A stretch of 64,000 nt of DNA from Zingiber officinale (Eukaryota; Streptophyta; Magnoliopsida; Zingiberales; Zingiberaceae). Below, piece after piece: positions 44,770 through 57,379 of the stretch. The DNA lies in the NCBI RefSeq assembly GCF_018446385.1, contig NC_056005.1, forward strand, positions 44,211,461-44,275,460. The letters run 5' to 3'. Numbering within the stretch: position 1 is the stretch's first letter; each line of letters starts with the position of its first letter. The position numbers and the translations under genes are program-made. The notes under the pieces are model-generated. The model did not search any database and was not told where the DNA came from. It saw only the letters and a program-made list of their open reading frames with translations.

Positions 44770-47700
44770 CTCTCCAACTGTAGATCCTCACATTCAACAA
44801 TCTCTTTCATGTACCGCATGACACAATATCCACATTTAACACAACCTTGTTGTTTTAGATTACCCTAATGAATCAAAGTTAATGCAAAGTGAAAAACCAA
44901 ATATATAAGAACCAGAAATGCATGTTTTCAATAAGACATACCGTCAACTGTTTGAAAGTTGGTCGTTTTGGATTACCCCTCATACAAAGGTATGTCCTCA
45001 CTCCACTACATTGTAAAAATAGAACTTATTTCATTTCATATTTGCTAATCAATCTATTCACAATCTACATAATCTAAAACATACTTGCACACTATAGTTT
45101 TCCAAGCGTTATCTCAGTTCCTATTACCTATTGAGTCCAACAAATAAATTGTATCTTTGTCCTCGTTTATAACGGTCAAGATCCAGTGGTACCTGCACGA
45201 TTGTCAATATATAGCTAAGCTACTATGTATTAGGAATTGAGCAGGGATTAAAAATATACCCAGTGTTGTATGGGATAAGGCATATGCTGTCTCCGTTTGA
45301 TGCTTTCAACTGATTAGCAATGTGTTGTGAAGAGGTACTGCCATCTTGAGCGGCTGGTATTTTGTTGGGATCCACAAACGACACATACTCAACCCTGTTT
45401 GTTTCCTTCAAGTACTTGTACAAGTAACTGCATTCAAGTAATAAAAAACATGGTTACTTAAGACATGAACTCATGCAAAGAGAAGAATTGTATATAAGAC
45501 ATAACTTACCCCATGTAAACCAAAATTTGCCTGGACCCTATCTCTCTCATTTCCATACAGCGCATGACATAATCTCTCAACAACGATGTACTCACATTAC
45601 GTCCAAACATGGCTTTATCAAATTCGATAGGAATGGTCTCCTCCTCAGTCATCAGTCTAACAACATAAGAATACAAAAACTTGCATGGCATTGGTAGAGC
45701 ACTTTCAACTTCCTTGAATTTATTTTTCTCATCAGGAACCTCCAAAATAGCAAATGGTGGTGCAGGTTTCTCCTTTTTCTGCAATTTTAAATAATTGTAG
45801 CAAAATATATAACTTAGCAATAGAAAAGTGAACTGAAAATACCTTTGTCGTCGGAAATGTCACCAACTCTTTTGGCCAGCCAACCACAGTTCCAACAGCA
45901 TCTACCATTACTGTTGGTCCCGAATTAAGTGGAATTGGAAGCTCCGCTTCCTCTTGTAAAACAACATCAATAGACACCTTTAAGTTGCCTTCCCCAAGTG
46001 GAGCATTGTGCAGCATAACATTTGGGCCTCCGTCAGATACTATCGTGTCATATGCCACCACATTCCCCTTATTCTTCAGAGCCAAATGACATTTTTTCCC
46101 CTGAATAATAAGATATTATGTTTTAATATCTAAAGCTAGGAAACAAATTTAATGTACCAAATATAATATAAAACCTCATTGAATGAACTGCCGCATTCAA
46201 AAACTTCCACATCATCTTCCAATCTTTGAACTGCCATGTGTGATGACTTGTTAGATGCTACATGTTCAGAAACTCGATCACTTGTTTCTGGCATAAATCA
46301 AGCAAGAAGAGCCTTGAGTTTTTCAACTTCAGCTTTCAAACTCTTTGTTTCCTCCGCTTGCTCTTTGAAGTTTTCAACCAAAGCCTTTGACACCAACTCC
46401 CTCTTCTTCCTTGGAGTTTTGAAGTAGACTTGGGGCTTCACAAATCCCCCTACACCTCTAACCCTTCCGTAATGTTCTTGGCTCCCTAATGCAGTAGTTA
46501 ATACGTCATTGCTTCCAGAAGATATGAACTCTCCCCTCTTTTTCTTGTCCAACAAATCATCCTAAAAATATGGAGGTAACATTAAATATCCAATGAAGAC
46601 ACTTTTTTCACTTATTATGAATGAACTTGAAATAAAACTAAAATAATACAATTTTTTCAGCAACTTCAGCAGTCTCTGTATTTGTGATGTTTCCGGATTT
46701 GTCCTCGCGGGCCTTACGCCAAAGTAATGACCTATCAACTTCCTCATCCTCCCTGAATATTTTTCTCTGCCTCTACAATTCAAAAAAAAATGATCATTTA
46801 AAACATGACGTACTACATGAAAAGGATAATATAATGTTCCATGGATTACCAATTCAGTCTCCAAGCCAATGTAACCCTTGCGAGACATTTTGTGATGATA
46901 CTTGCAATGGCTCGTCCGTTCCTTTTATTTTTTATGAGTGACCTATATCACGTAAAAAAAAGTGAATTTATAGAAGAATTGCTAGAATTTAAAAACAATA
47001 GGATGGAGTATGATGAACTTATTATATATATTCCTGTTGTACATGAACTTATTATATATATTCCTGCTGTACAGAACTTCATTTTGTTAATTAAATGCCC
47101 TAAATGTTTTAAATCTTGGTGCATATAATAATTTAAATATAACATGATAATATCATCAAGTACATTCCAAGATGGATGTAGCCTCTCATCGACAAAAGCT
47201 TTCCAAATTGCAGATGGGATCTGATACTGCTCCGGTGGTGACCTCAGTTTTTCAGGATTATCTCTATATGGCCAGACAAACCTACTGTTGAGTTTATTTT
47301 TGAAGTCTCTCCATTTCTGGCCTGCTGAACTCATCACTGCCGCCTCGCTTTGAGGTGCTAAGTCGAAGACATTCTGTAATAGACAGCAGCAATTGCTATC
47401 AGTTTGTATATTGAAAAAATCACAATGAAAAAAAAAACATAAGCAATCTCATAAGGAAGTGTATTATTGGATTATACTCACCGATATTTCTTCCCACACT
47501 TTTTGTTTCATGTTCTCTGGAACAGTGGGCCATGACTTTATGTTAATTGGCACCATGGATCTAACAACAGAGCCTATGAAAGATTGTAGTGCCTTCCCAT
47601 TTTCATTGTACACAGGTCGTCCCATGTCATCATATTCAATCGTTGACTTTTTTCCCCATCTTGCAGCAGCAATAAGTATGCACATTGATGTAGGCCCCCG

Positions 47701-47860
47701 AGTCTTCTTTTGCCCAGTAATAGAAGGTTCTTCTATTTCAGTCTCTCCTCGTAGCTCTGCAGCGGCTAACCCATCAGCATCTTGGTGTAGTTCGGTGTCC
47801 TCAACTACACGTGGCTCATCATATTTTGCTATTTTTCGCTGTTTTTTAGGACGCATTTTT
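44770..47860 (-). pseudogene. CACTA accessory protein: Transposase_24, DUF8039 and C48 (Ulp1) protease domains
   Basis: Exon-like blocks on the minus strand, in order. 47860-47464 starts MRPKKQRKIAKYDEPRVVED, ends ENMKQKVWEEIS. 47374-47150: SSAGQKWRDFKNKLNSRFVW, typical of Transposase_24. 46930-46850: HKMSRKGYIGLETEL. 46780-46660, then 46560-46298: GSQEHYGRVRGVGGFVKP and a coiled coil. 46100-45842: DUF8039 (VSDGGPNVMLHNAPLGEGNL). 45800-45506, then the protease: 45423-45245 (VSFVDPNKIPA, CLIPYNTG), 45190-45090 with catalytic His in YHWILTVI (45188-45186) and Asp in LLDSIG (45137-45135), and 44880-44770 with Q-G and the nucleophile Cys in CGYCVMRYM (44834-44832). The triad is present, but there is a TGA after LLDSIGNRN. 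It may process SUMO-like conjugates; its role in transposition is unproven. Confidence 0.8.
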
Positions 47861-48034
47861 CTTTTCCCTGCATATAGGAAAATAAATGATGAGATAACGG
47901 TATATAAAGTCTGCAGTGACAATATAATAAAAGAAGATGTGATACAAATAATAACATTAACACATACGAACAAGTAAAAATAATACTAGTAAAAACAATA
48001 AATATTAATGCAGATGACATAAAAGTGGAAAACA

Positions 48035-51000
48035 TCATTTTTTCTTGTTTGTTACAAAGAAACCCTCTTTAGAAGATCTAAAGTATCCTTCATGTGTAGG
48101 AATACAATGAATATCAACATTATCAATTGGTCGAGCTTTGGGAATTCTGGTCCAAAGATCCTCTTCTCCCTCGTAATATCTATTTGGAACTGGAAGCACT
48201 ATTGACCACCCTTTGTTCAGTGGGTCAGCAATATAAAATACTTGTCTAACTTGACTTGCAAGCACAAATTCATCCTTCTGGTGGCCTCGTTTGTTCAGAT
48301 TAACTAAGGTGAAGTCACATTCATCATTGTATTGTATTCCTTTGTCATTTGATACCCATGCGCACTTGAAAAGAGGAACTTGAAATTGATGATAGTCTAG
48401 TTCCCATATCTCTTCAATAACTCCATAAAAAGTCACATTCTCTAACACGGGATTCTTATCTTTGGCACTACAAACAAGCATCGTGTTGGCAAGTAGAGAA
48501 ACACCACTGTTTTGACAAATTTTCTCATCATCTCGCTCTTTTGTTTGGTATAAATTGCCATTTATGACATAGCTATCACACTTTAAGACTCGCACACGTG
48601 GTCCATAGGCCAGCCATCTCAATGACGATGTCATTCCACCATTGCAACTATCGATTTCAGCAGCCACCTGACATGCATTCCTATTAATTAGTGTGATCAA
48701 AACAATGATTAACAAATATTGTATGTTAGCATCTTCTACATCACCTTTGCACGAAACCAGTCAATGAACCTCTTATTATGAGCATCTTGTATTCACCTTG
48801 CATCTTTCTGTTTCTTGGGAAACATTGTCTTCAAGAAGGATTTGTGTTCACTGAAGAAGTAAAGTTCTAAAGTTTTATTTTCATGAATACATATGGACTG
48901 CCAAGTACATATAATTATTAGTTATGCAGTACACTTACATAATGTATGGAGATATTTCTTCTGTATTTTCTAGAACAGTCAAGTGTGCTTATTGGAGATC
49001 AATTTGTTGGACGATGATTGATGAATTGCTTGCTGAGAATCCAGGAATGCTTGCGTTTGGGTCACGTAGTGATTTAGGGACCCCAACAGGATCAAGGTCA
49101 TTGAGATATTCTGAACAAAATTCAACTGCTTCTTCTGCTGCATATCTCCGAACAATGCGACCTTCCGGATATTTTTGACTGCCTACGTAACTTTTCAACA
49201 CCTTCATGCATCTTTCAAATGGGTACATCCATCTGAAGTAGACTGGTCCACATAATTGGACTTCACGAACAAGATGAACTATTAAGTGGAGCATGATATC
49301 GAAGAAAGAAGGGAGGAAATACTGCTCCAATAAGCAGAGTGTAATGATCAAGTCAGATTGCAGCTTATCTAACTTGGCTACATCGATAATCTTGCAACAA
49401 ATATCTTTGAAGAAGAAGCATAATCTTGTGACAGCATATCTAACATATTTTGGCAGAGAATTACGTATGACTATTGGCAGGAAGTGCTGCATTATAACAT
49501 GAGAATCATGTGATTTCAAGCTACTCAGCTTCATCTCATCCATGCAGACAAGATTCTTCATGTTTGATGAGAAACCTTCCGGAACTTTTATATCCATTAA
49601 TGACCTACATACTTGTAATCTCTCATTTTTTGTGAATGAGCATGCTGCAGGAGGTAGATATGTTCTTTTCTCACCAATCTTAGGAGCCAATTGAGGCCTA
49701 ATTCCCATCTGAACCATGTCCAACCTAGCTGCCACATTGTCCTTGATTTTTCCCTTGATGTTCATCAAAGTATTAATCAGAGACTCGAAAATGTTTTTCT
49801 CAATGTGCATAACATCGAGACAATGCCTAACATGTAGGTATTTCCAGTATGGAAGATTGAAAAAAATTGACTTCTTCTTCCAACATTTACTGAAATTTGT
49901 AGCTCCAACATACTTTTCTTCTTCAATGTCTTCCACAATATTCTCCTTTGCTTTTTTCCTTATTTTCCCCTTCACACTTGTTTTCTTTCCAAACTCACAT
50001 GTTATGTCTGAAAGCTTGTCAAACAACTTAATTCCATATAATGGCCTACCTGCTTCACCAAGTTCCTCCATGCCATTAAACTCCTTTATTTGCCTCCGAT
50101 ATGGATGAAATCGTGGTAGGAATCGTCTATGCCCAGCAAATGACATTTTCTTCCCATTTTGTAAGTGCTTTGCATAAGTATCCTCACCACATATTGGGCA
50201 TGCGTAATAACCATGTGTAGTACATCCACTAAAGTTACCATATGCAGGAAAGTCGTTGATGGTCCATAAAAGAACTGCTTTAAGAGTGAAAACCTCCCTT
50301 CGATAAGCATCATAAACTCCATCAACTCCTTCCCACAAGAGCTGCAAATCATCAACCAGAACCTCAAGGTAGACGTCGATATCGTTTCCAGGCTGTTTCG
50401 GCCCTGAAATGAGCATCGTTAGCATAATGAATTTCCTTTTTCATGCACATGTCTGGAGGCAAATTATATGTGGCCAGCATGATTGGCCAGCAGCTGTAGC
50501 GACTACTAAGATTGATGTGAGGATTAATTCCATCGGCTGCAAGTGCCAGGTGAATATTTCTTGCCTCACTTCCAAAGTCGGGCCACATATGATCCACCAA
50601 TTTCCATGACGGTGAATCAACTGGATGGCGTAACTGACCAACAACTCTTGTGATATCTGCATGCCATGTTAAATTTCTGGAAGTTTCTAAAGATTTAAAC
50701 ATGCGCTTAAATCTTGGTATGGGAGGGAAATACCAAACCACTTTGGCAGGAACACCTTTCTTCTCATCATTTTTCTTGGTTAGCTTCCATCTTGATAAGC
50801 CACATTTCGGGCAGCTTATGCAGTCTTTATATTGTTTCCTATAAAGGATGCAATCATTGGAACAAGCATGAATCTTTTCATGACTCAAAGCCAAACAACT
50901 CAACGTCTTCTTTGCTTCATAAATTGACGATGGCAGATTGTGGTTATCTGGCAGCATGTCCCCAAAATCTGCTAGTAGATCTGAAAATAGAGCATCACTC

Positions 51001-51464
51001 ATCCCATGCCTTGCTTTGGTATTGTATAGTTTTACAAGTGCACTCAACTTTGTGTAACGTTTGCATCCCTTATACAGTGGCTTCTCTGCTTCCTCCAAAA
51101 ACTTCATAAATGCTTCTGGATTTTCTATATGGTTATCATACGCTGCCTCACACAAATTAACAGTTTCAAAATCATCATGACAATTATCAGTTGGCTCTTG
51201 GTTGACACTCGAATTTAATCTATCCTTCTCCGCAGCCTCGCCATGCCAAATCTAATTCAAATAATTTTTACTGAAACCATTGAAGTAAAGATGCTCCCGA
51301 ATCCACATAACCGCTCCCTTTTTAAGATTCATACATTTGCAACAAGGACAATGAATTAAATTGGGGTCGATATGTGGATTCTGCAAACAACTTCTAATGA
51401 ATTGTTCCACACCCTCCTCATACTCTTTGGACCTCCTATCTAAGTAAATCCAGGATTTATCCAT
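48035..51464 (-). pseudogene. TNP2-like CACTA transposase
   Basis: Start Met at 51464 (MDKSWIYLDRRSKEYEEGVE) opens a transposase-associated domain with a CPCCKC cluster, ending in a stop at 51252. 51155-50364: ARHGMSDALFSDLL, CSNDCILYRKQYKDCISCPK (zinc-binding), PRFKRMF. 50425-48989: LISGPKQPGNDIDVYL, Transposase_21 core with ACPICGEDTYAKHLQNGKKM and CLDVMHIEKNIFESLINTLM, then DUF4218 (RYAVTRLCFFFKDIC, LVREVQLCGPVYFRWMYPFE). 48860-48035: a DUF4216-type C-terminus (VLKCDSYVINGNLYQTKE, QVRQVFYIADPLNKGWSIVL). A one-base shift in a poly-A run near 50430 and a TGA in place of Trp near 48798 break it. Cuts and joins CACTA ends in the nucleus when intact. Confidence 0.9.
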
Positions 51465-51485
51465 TATAGTACAACAGAATCCCAA

Positions 51486-52480
51486 GAAACTTCTTCAGAA
51501 TTATCGTGCTAAAATTATTTACCGCTAGCTCAATGTGTTCTTTGATCAAAACCTGAAGATACTATATATATGTTAAGCAAAAGTTAGAGTAAGACTGCAA
51601 AAAGGTAGTCAAATTCATATAGAGCACAGTTCCGTATTTTATTCTCATTCCAACAGCTGTCAATATTTTCTACTCATCATGAAGAAAAGAATGCGTATTT
51701 TGTACAATATGTGGATATATAAAGAATGAAAGCATGGGATGACTCATAAATCTCATGAAGTATAGTCAGTGCTCAATAAAAATCTATATTTGTGCAGCTA
51801 AAATCCATTCTTCTACATCAAAAACCAACAATTTTAATTGGTATAAACTTTCACAACAGAAATCAATCCCGCAATACACGATCCACAACAACAAACCAAA
51901 TAAAGAACAACCGAAAACAGAAGTATCTACTCCAAGAAAGCATCATGAATCAACCCTTTAGGTAATGACCTCGTAAATATAGAGACTGAAAAAAAAACGT
52001 AAAAAAAATTTCCAAACACTTGTTTTTGTTGGAAGAATAGCACCAAACCTACAACAAATTGGAGACCGTCTAAAACATGATTTTGCAAAATAAAGGAGGA
52101 GAAAAAGAAGAAGAATAAGAAAAAGAAATCGAAGGAAAGAAACCTGGACCTCAGCCTTCCGCCAGCTATGTCAAATTGAAAACATACGGTATATCTCAAA
52201 CACTTGCAACCTAAACCCTGCGTAAGAAAGTTCAAGTTGCCAAACCTTATTTTTGGCTGACTGCTACAAACCTTCGTCTCTGTTGCCTAAGACTCCAAAT
52301 CGGAAGCCCTAACGAGGGGGAACGGAGAGGACTGAAATGAAGGGGAAGGAAGAGGAGGTCCAACAACTCAATTTCGGAAGAGGAGCATCGGAAGCCCTAA
52401 CCCAAGAAAACGAAAGGAAGTGGAGGGAAATAAAAGTGGTCAGAGTCTCTTTGTAAAAATAAAAGTTAACTCTTTGTACT
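51486..52480 (-). promoter_or_regulatory. CACTA-3 upstream/leader region of the transposase gene
   Basis: No coding domain. AT-rich sequence to about 52200, then a GC-richer stretch with intron/leader character (52240-52440) before the right subterminal array. The transposase promoter should lie here; I cannot place a specific TATA box with confidence. Confidence 0.4.
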
Positions 52481-52715
52481 ATTACTTCGGAGTAAATACT
52501 AAAAAAATATATTCACGACGTTACTACTTCGGTATTTAACAAATTTCCGAAGTAATAGCTTATTTCAGTTTAAAGAGAAGCCCGTGTTTTTAAATCTACG
52601 AAGTCTATATTTGTATATACTTCGTCAGTTTTTGCAGCGAAGTTGCTTATACACTTTTACTTCGTATATTTAAATTGACGAAGTAAATTGTGGCGAAGTA
52701 AAAAGTCATTTTTCA
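52480..52715. repeat. CACTA-3 right subterminal repeats
   Basis: TACTTCG/CGAAGTA units in both orientations, matching the left array, running into the terminal inverted repeat. Confidence 0.85.
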
Positions 52716-52756
52716 CATAGTGTCATGTTAAAAAGACATGGTCACATCGTGTTACA

Positions 52757-54072
52757 TGTTAGTGCTTGGAGCATCATAATCGAACCTATGTTTTAATGTT
52801 GTCAAATATTCAAGTTAAATCTTGTTGTTATCTAATGAATTAATCTAGTATGCAGGATGCTCAATTTAAAAAGTCCTAGTAGGTCAGCTAGACCTGATAC
52901 TAGGTAAGGAAAATCTAAGCAGATCATGAAAATCAGGCAGAAAGTCTAAATGGATCAAGTGGACCTAACATATGGTAGGTGGATTCAATAGGTCTAGAGG
53001 ATCCAATATCGAATCAAGTGGAAGTCCTGGCAGGCCGATCTGATACTGAGCGGTTAAAGTCTAAATAGGTTTGGAGGACTTGATATTTGGCAGATAAGTT
53101 GAGGTAAGCTTCTAGAGAAGGTGCAGAGAGGTTGTGTCCCGATTGGGACCAAATCCTAGGCACTGATCCAATTAAAGAAACCAACAGAAATTTCTAAGTT
53201 GAGATTAAGATAGTTTTACTATCTTAATCATGCATACTATATATTTGTATTAATCTTATCTTGCAGGTTTATTATTATTGCATGTGCTAACTCTATGTTG
53301 CACATAAGCAAAAATTGGGTTAACCATGGGTTTGATCGACTGATAAACGAGATCGATCGACTGATCTAGCCAATGTTGCACAGTACCGATCAGAGTTATG
53401 CAAAAGTTAGAAACACAAGTGTTATCTATCAATTGATACATTTTATTAGTCCACTAATCCATACTTGGTAACTGTAGAAGACAAGAAAGGAAATCAGGTT
53501 TGGTCAACTGATTAACAGGATCAGTCGATCGATAAAAATAAGGAAAAATAGGCAAACCGATTTAGATCATAACAAACAAAGAAAGGAGTGGAGTTTGGTT
53601 GCCAGATAAAGACTTTGGTTGACTGAACGGATCAGTTGACTAAATGATTTTTCAGTCGACCAAACCATGTCTATAAAAGAAGGCCTCGAGCTCTAAGCCA
53701 ACAACAACTTTCACTATGTTTCATTCTGTTCCTGTTGCCATTATGTGTGCAAGCTCCAACTACTTTGATTGTCTGACAACTAATGCTTCATTGCATTCAT
53801 TCATTATCGTTATATTCATTGTTCTTGCATATTATTGTAACTGCATCTTTTACTTGTATAATTTAATCATTTAGTGGATGCCCAACAAAAGTGATTAAGT
53901 ATCGCGAGCCTTGGAGTAGTAGTTGACTGGGTTAAAAATCAATTAAAATCAAATGTGTCTCTTATATTTACTTTATTCCCTGCTTGTCTTTGTTTGGTTT
54001 TACTAATATGAACAAAAAAGATTTTAATCAAGCAAGATTCATCCCCCCTCTCTTGACTCTTATGATCCAACA
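52757..54072 (+). mobile_element. Solo LTR in the Athila-like element
   Basis: Starts TGTTAGTGCTTGGAGCA and ends TTATGATCCAACA, with perfect TSD TTACA at 52752-52756 and 54073-54077; 1316 bp. Imperfect GATCGACTGAT/ATCAGTCGATC repeats at 53325-53665 lie directly upstream of TATAAAAGA (53672-53680). No internal sequence; product of LTR-LTR recombination. Confidence 0.9.
53672..53680 (+). promoter_or_regulatory. TATA box of the solo LTR at 52757-54072
   Basis: TATAAAAGA followed by AGGCCTCGAGCTCT; the minus-strand solo LTR at 40480-42078 has the same CTCGAGCTC beside its TATA box, so the two LTRs are probably distant relatives. Confidence 0.6.
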
Positions 54073-54479
54073 TTACATTCTGTAGCCTACTCTAAAATTG
54101 GCAAGGTCATGTCAAGAAGACATGGCCACACCATGGCTTCTATGATTCCTTCAAAAGAGGCACAGTTGTGCTTGTTAGACACAGCACTACCATGACAACT
54201 TCTAGACTTTGCTGCTGATGAGGCATGGTCGTGCCTTTGGGGCAAGACCTGCCTTCAAATATTCTTCAAATGCCTTCCATGCTCATGGTAAGCACCATGG
54301 GCAACTCGTGTAGGTATGTAGCCCTGAAATAAGCAAAAGTAAACTCAAATGAGAATCAAAAAGAAGAAATTGAAAATAAAAAGCAAAACTCTTGGGCTGT
54401 CTACCAAAAAAATACTTGTTTAAGGTCTCGAGATCGACCGCTATTTTGGCTCAATCTGGAGGACAAGGCTCGAAAAAAT

Positions 54480-55760
54480 ATTGTTCTTCTTCCTCTTCAA
54501 TATGTATCCTAAGAAGTATTTTTTGAATCTATGCCCATTCACTTTATAAGATTTTGATTCTTTGCTCCAGATGTCAACTGCTCTATATGAATATACTTTT
54601 TAAACTTTGAAAGGTCTTTACCATCATGATTTTAACTTTCTAGGAAACAGTCTTAGGCTTGAATTGAATAGAAACATGGCATCTCCTTCATGAAATTCCC
54701 TTCACACGATGTGCCTATCATGTTATTTTTTCATTCTTTCCCTGTAAGACTTTGCATGCTCATAAGCACCCATCCTTAGTTCATCTAATTCATTAAGTAG
54801 AAGTTTTCTCTTTTCTCCAGCTAATTTCAAATCAAAGTTGAGTCATTGAATTTCCCAATAGGTCTTATGTTCCAATTCTACCAAAATATGGCAAGGATTT
54901 GCATAAATCAAACAAAATAGTGTCATTCCAATTGGAGTCTTGTAAGTAGTACAGTAAACTTATAGAGCATCATCTAATTGCAGAGACTAATCCTTTCTGG
55001 ATATGGATACCATCTTTTCCAATATACCTTTGATCTCTCTATTTGAAATCTCTACTAGTCATTTGTCTGCAAATGATATGGCATTACAATTTCATGACTT
55101 ACCCCATATTTCTTAACTAAGTTCTCAAATTATTTTTCAATAAAGTGAGATCCTCCATCACTGATAACTGCTCTGGGAGCTCCAAAGCTAAGAAAGATTA
55201 ACATCTTAATGACAGTTTTGGTGTCACAAGTAGGAGAGGTTATAGCCTCAACCCATTTAAAAACATGATCTACATCAACTAGGATATAATTATTGTCACA
55301 TGATGAAGGAAATAATCCATAAAATCAACTCTACAAACATGGAAGATATCAACTTCAAGGATAAAGTTCAAACACATCTCATGCCACTTAGAAATATTGT
55401 CTATTTTCTAATAGTGATTAAAAGATAGCATGTATTCTTGTGTATCTTTGAATAAATGGAGCTAAAAGAACTCAGCTTGTTGAATTTTAGTTGCTATATT
55501 TACAAGTCTAGGGTGCCCCCCATAAAATGATGAGTGACAATAATGCAAGATTTGCTTAATTTCATCCTCAGGTACATATCTTCGATAGATTGTATCACCA
55601 CACTTTTTGTAAAGTAGGAGTTCATCTCATACATAATACTTAACATCTGTGAATTTTTTTTTTCTACTAAGAGGTGAGATTTGGTGGAAGAACTCCACAA
55701 GCAAGATAATTCACAAAATCTGCATGTCATGGAATATTCAGGCTAGTGATGAATAAAAGA
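54480..55760 (-). pseudogene. Athila-like integrase relic
   Basis: Minus-strand frames, with many stops, still read in integrase order: MDFIDYF, VMKL with HI-CRQM, HIVCNPC-like pieces, then the extended C-terminal part (ELRMGAYEHAKSY-like, and KVSWKVKIMMVKTF near 54620). Every frame is broken. 54078-54480 between this and the solo LTR is noncoding with GGCATGGTCGTGCC-like sequence. Confidence 0.5.
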
Positions 55761-55894
55761 TGTTCATCTGGAAAAGAGACATCAATTGGAAAATGGTCAT
55801 CTATGTTTCCTTGTATATCTTGACACATTCTGGATAAATGGTCTACCATAACATTTTCTGCTCATTTTTTATATCTGATTTCTAAATTGAATTC

Positions 55895-56290
55895 CTAAAG
55901 TAATAATATCCATCTGATAAGTTGTGGTTTAACATCTTTCTTGTTAAATAAATATTGAATGACTACATGATCTATATAAACTATCACTTTTGATCCCGCC
56001 AAATATGATCTAAGCTTATCAAATGCAAAGACAACTTCTAATAATTCTTTTTCTATTCTAGCATAGTTGATCTCGACGTCATCTAGAGTTTTGCTAGCAT
56101 AATGAATGGCATACACTTTCTTTTCCTTTCTTTGCCCCAACACTGCCCATATGACATAATCACTAGCATCACACATGATTTCAAATGAGAGCTTCCAATC
56201 TAATGCTTGCATTATAGGGGCAATTACCAAAGTTTTTTTTATCCTGCCAAAAGCAACTAGACAATTTTGATTAAAATAGATTAGCATTCT
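55895..56290 (-). pseudogene. Athila-like RNase H
   Basis: An open stretch of about 130 codons: [60 protein letters not shown], and [20 protein letters not shown]. This is the RT-connection/RNase H region of Ty3/gypsy Pol; the catalytic D of CDASD, E of EKEL and D of YIDH are present. Confidence 0.85.
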
Positions 56291-56439
56291 TTATTAGTAA
56301 ATTGGTTAAAGGTTTGAAAATCTTTGACAAATCTTTTATGAAGCATTGGTAGAATCCTTCATGTCCTAAGAAATTCCTTTCTCCCTTCACATTTATTGGT
56401 GGATGAAGTTTCTCAATTACTTCAACTTTTACTTTATCA

Positions 56440-57060
56440 ATTTCAATTCCCTGTTCAGAAACTTATGACTAAGAACAATTCCTTTTTTAACCAAGAAATG
56501 ATATTTCTTTCAATTTAGGACTAAATTTACTTTCTCACATCTCCGTAAAATTCTAGATAGATTAGATAAACATGTATCAAAGTTAGTTCCATACACAGAA
56601 AAATCATCCATAAAAATTTTCATTATATCTTCAATCAAATCTGAAAAGATAGCCATCATATAACGTTAGAAAGTAGTGAGAGTATTACAAAGACGAAAAG
56701 ACATTCTTCTGTAAGCTAAGGTTCCGTATGGGCATGTAAAGGTGGTCTTCTCTTGATCATCAAGATGTATAAGAATTTGGTAAAATCCAAAATATCCATC
56801 TAGATAACAAAAATATGTGTGCTTAGGAAGCCTCCCAAGCATTTGGTCAATGAAGGAAAAAGGGAAATGATCATTTCTAGTTTCTTTGTTCAACTTCCTA
56901 TAGTGAATGCACATACATCATCTAGTAACTGTTCGAGTTGGAATCAATTCATTGCTCTTATTTTTAACCACTGTTATCCCTCCTTTTTTGAAACTACATG
57001 CACTGGGCTTACCCATTCACTATTAGAGAAGGGGTAAATAATTCTTGCATCTAATAGCTT
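56440..57060 (-). pseudogene. Athila-like reverse transcriptase
   Basis: Minus strand: VHVVSKK near 56998, IHYRKLNKETRNDHFPFSFI, CYLDGYFGFYQILI, TTFTCPYGTLAYRRMSF, then after a stop the catalytic FMDDFSVYG (near 56605) and NLSRILRRCEKVNLVLN. The order and spacing are those of gypsy RT. Interrupted by stops. Confidence 0.85.
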
Positions 57061-57379
57061 CAACACTTCTTTTTAAACTACTTCTTTTATATTAGGATTT
57101 AGCCTTCTCTAATGTTCAACTGACCATTTATGATCATTTTTCAAAAGGATTCTATGCATGCACAGAGAAGGGCTAATTTCTTTAATGTCATCGATGGTAT
57201 ATCTAATTACCTTCCTATGCAAGCTTAGCTCTCTGAGTAACTTTTTGATCTCAATTTCGTTCAAATTTGGGTTGATCAGCATTGGAAATGTAGATTTTGG
57301 TCTAAGAAATTCATATACAAGATTAGAAGAAAGAGGTTTAAGTTCTACCTAAGGTGACATGATTTCATGTATAAGTGGG

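Larger units (their letters stand above)
43006..52722 (-). mobile_element. CACTA-3: nearly complete two-gene CACTA transposon
   Basis: TIRs begin CACTATGTGAAAAATGACTT at 43006 and end AAGTCATTTTTCACATAGTG at 52722; TSD TCA at 43003-43005 and 52723-52725. Subterminal arrays of TACTTCG/CGAAGTA lie at 43030-43560 and 52480-52715. Both genes are on the minus strand: a TNP2-like transposase (51464-48035) and a Transposase_24/C48-protease protein (47860-44770). The family is different from CACTA-1 and -2 (other TIR and other subterminal motif). Confidence 0.93.

Noticed and set aside
46841..47128. Plus-strand ORFs across CACTA-3 (for example 47459-47977, 49716-50108)
   Set aside because: Antisense shadows of the minus-strand transposon genes.
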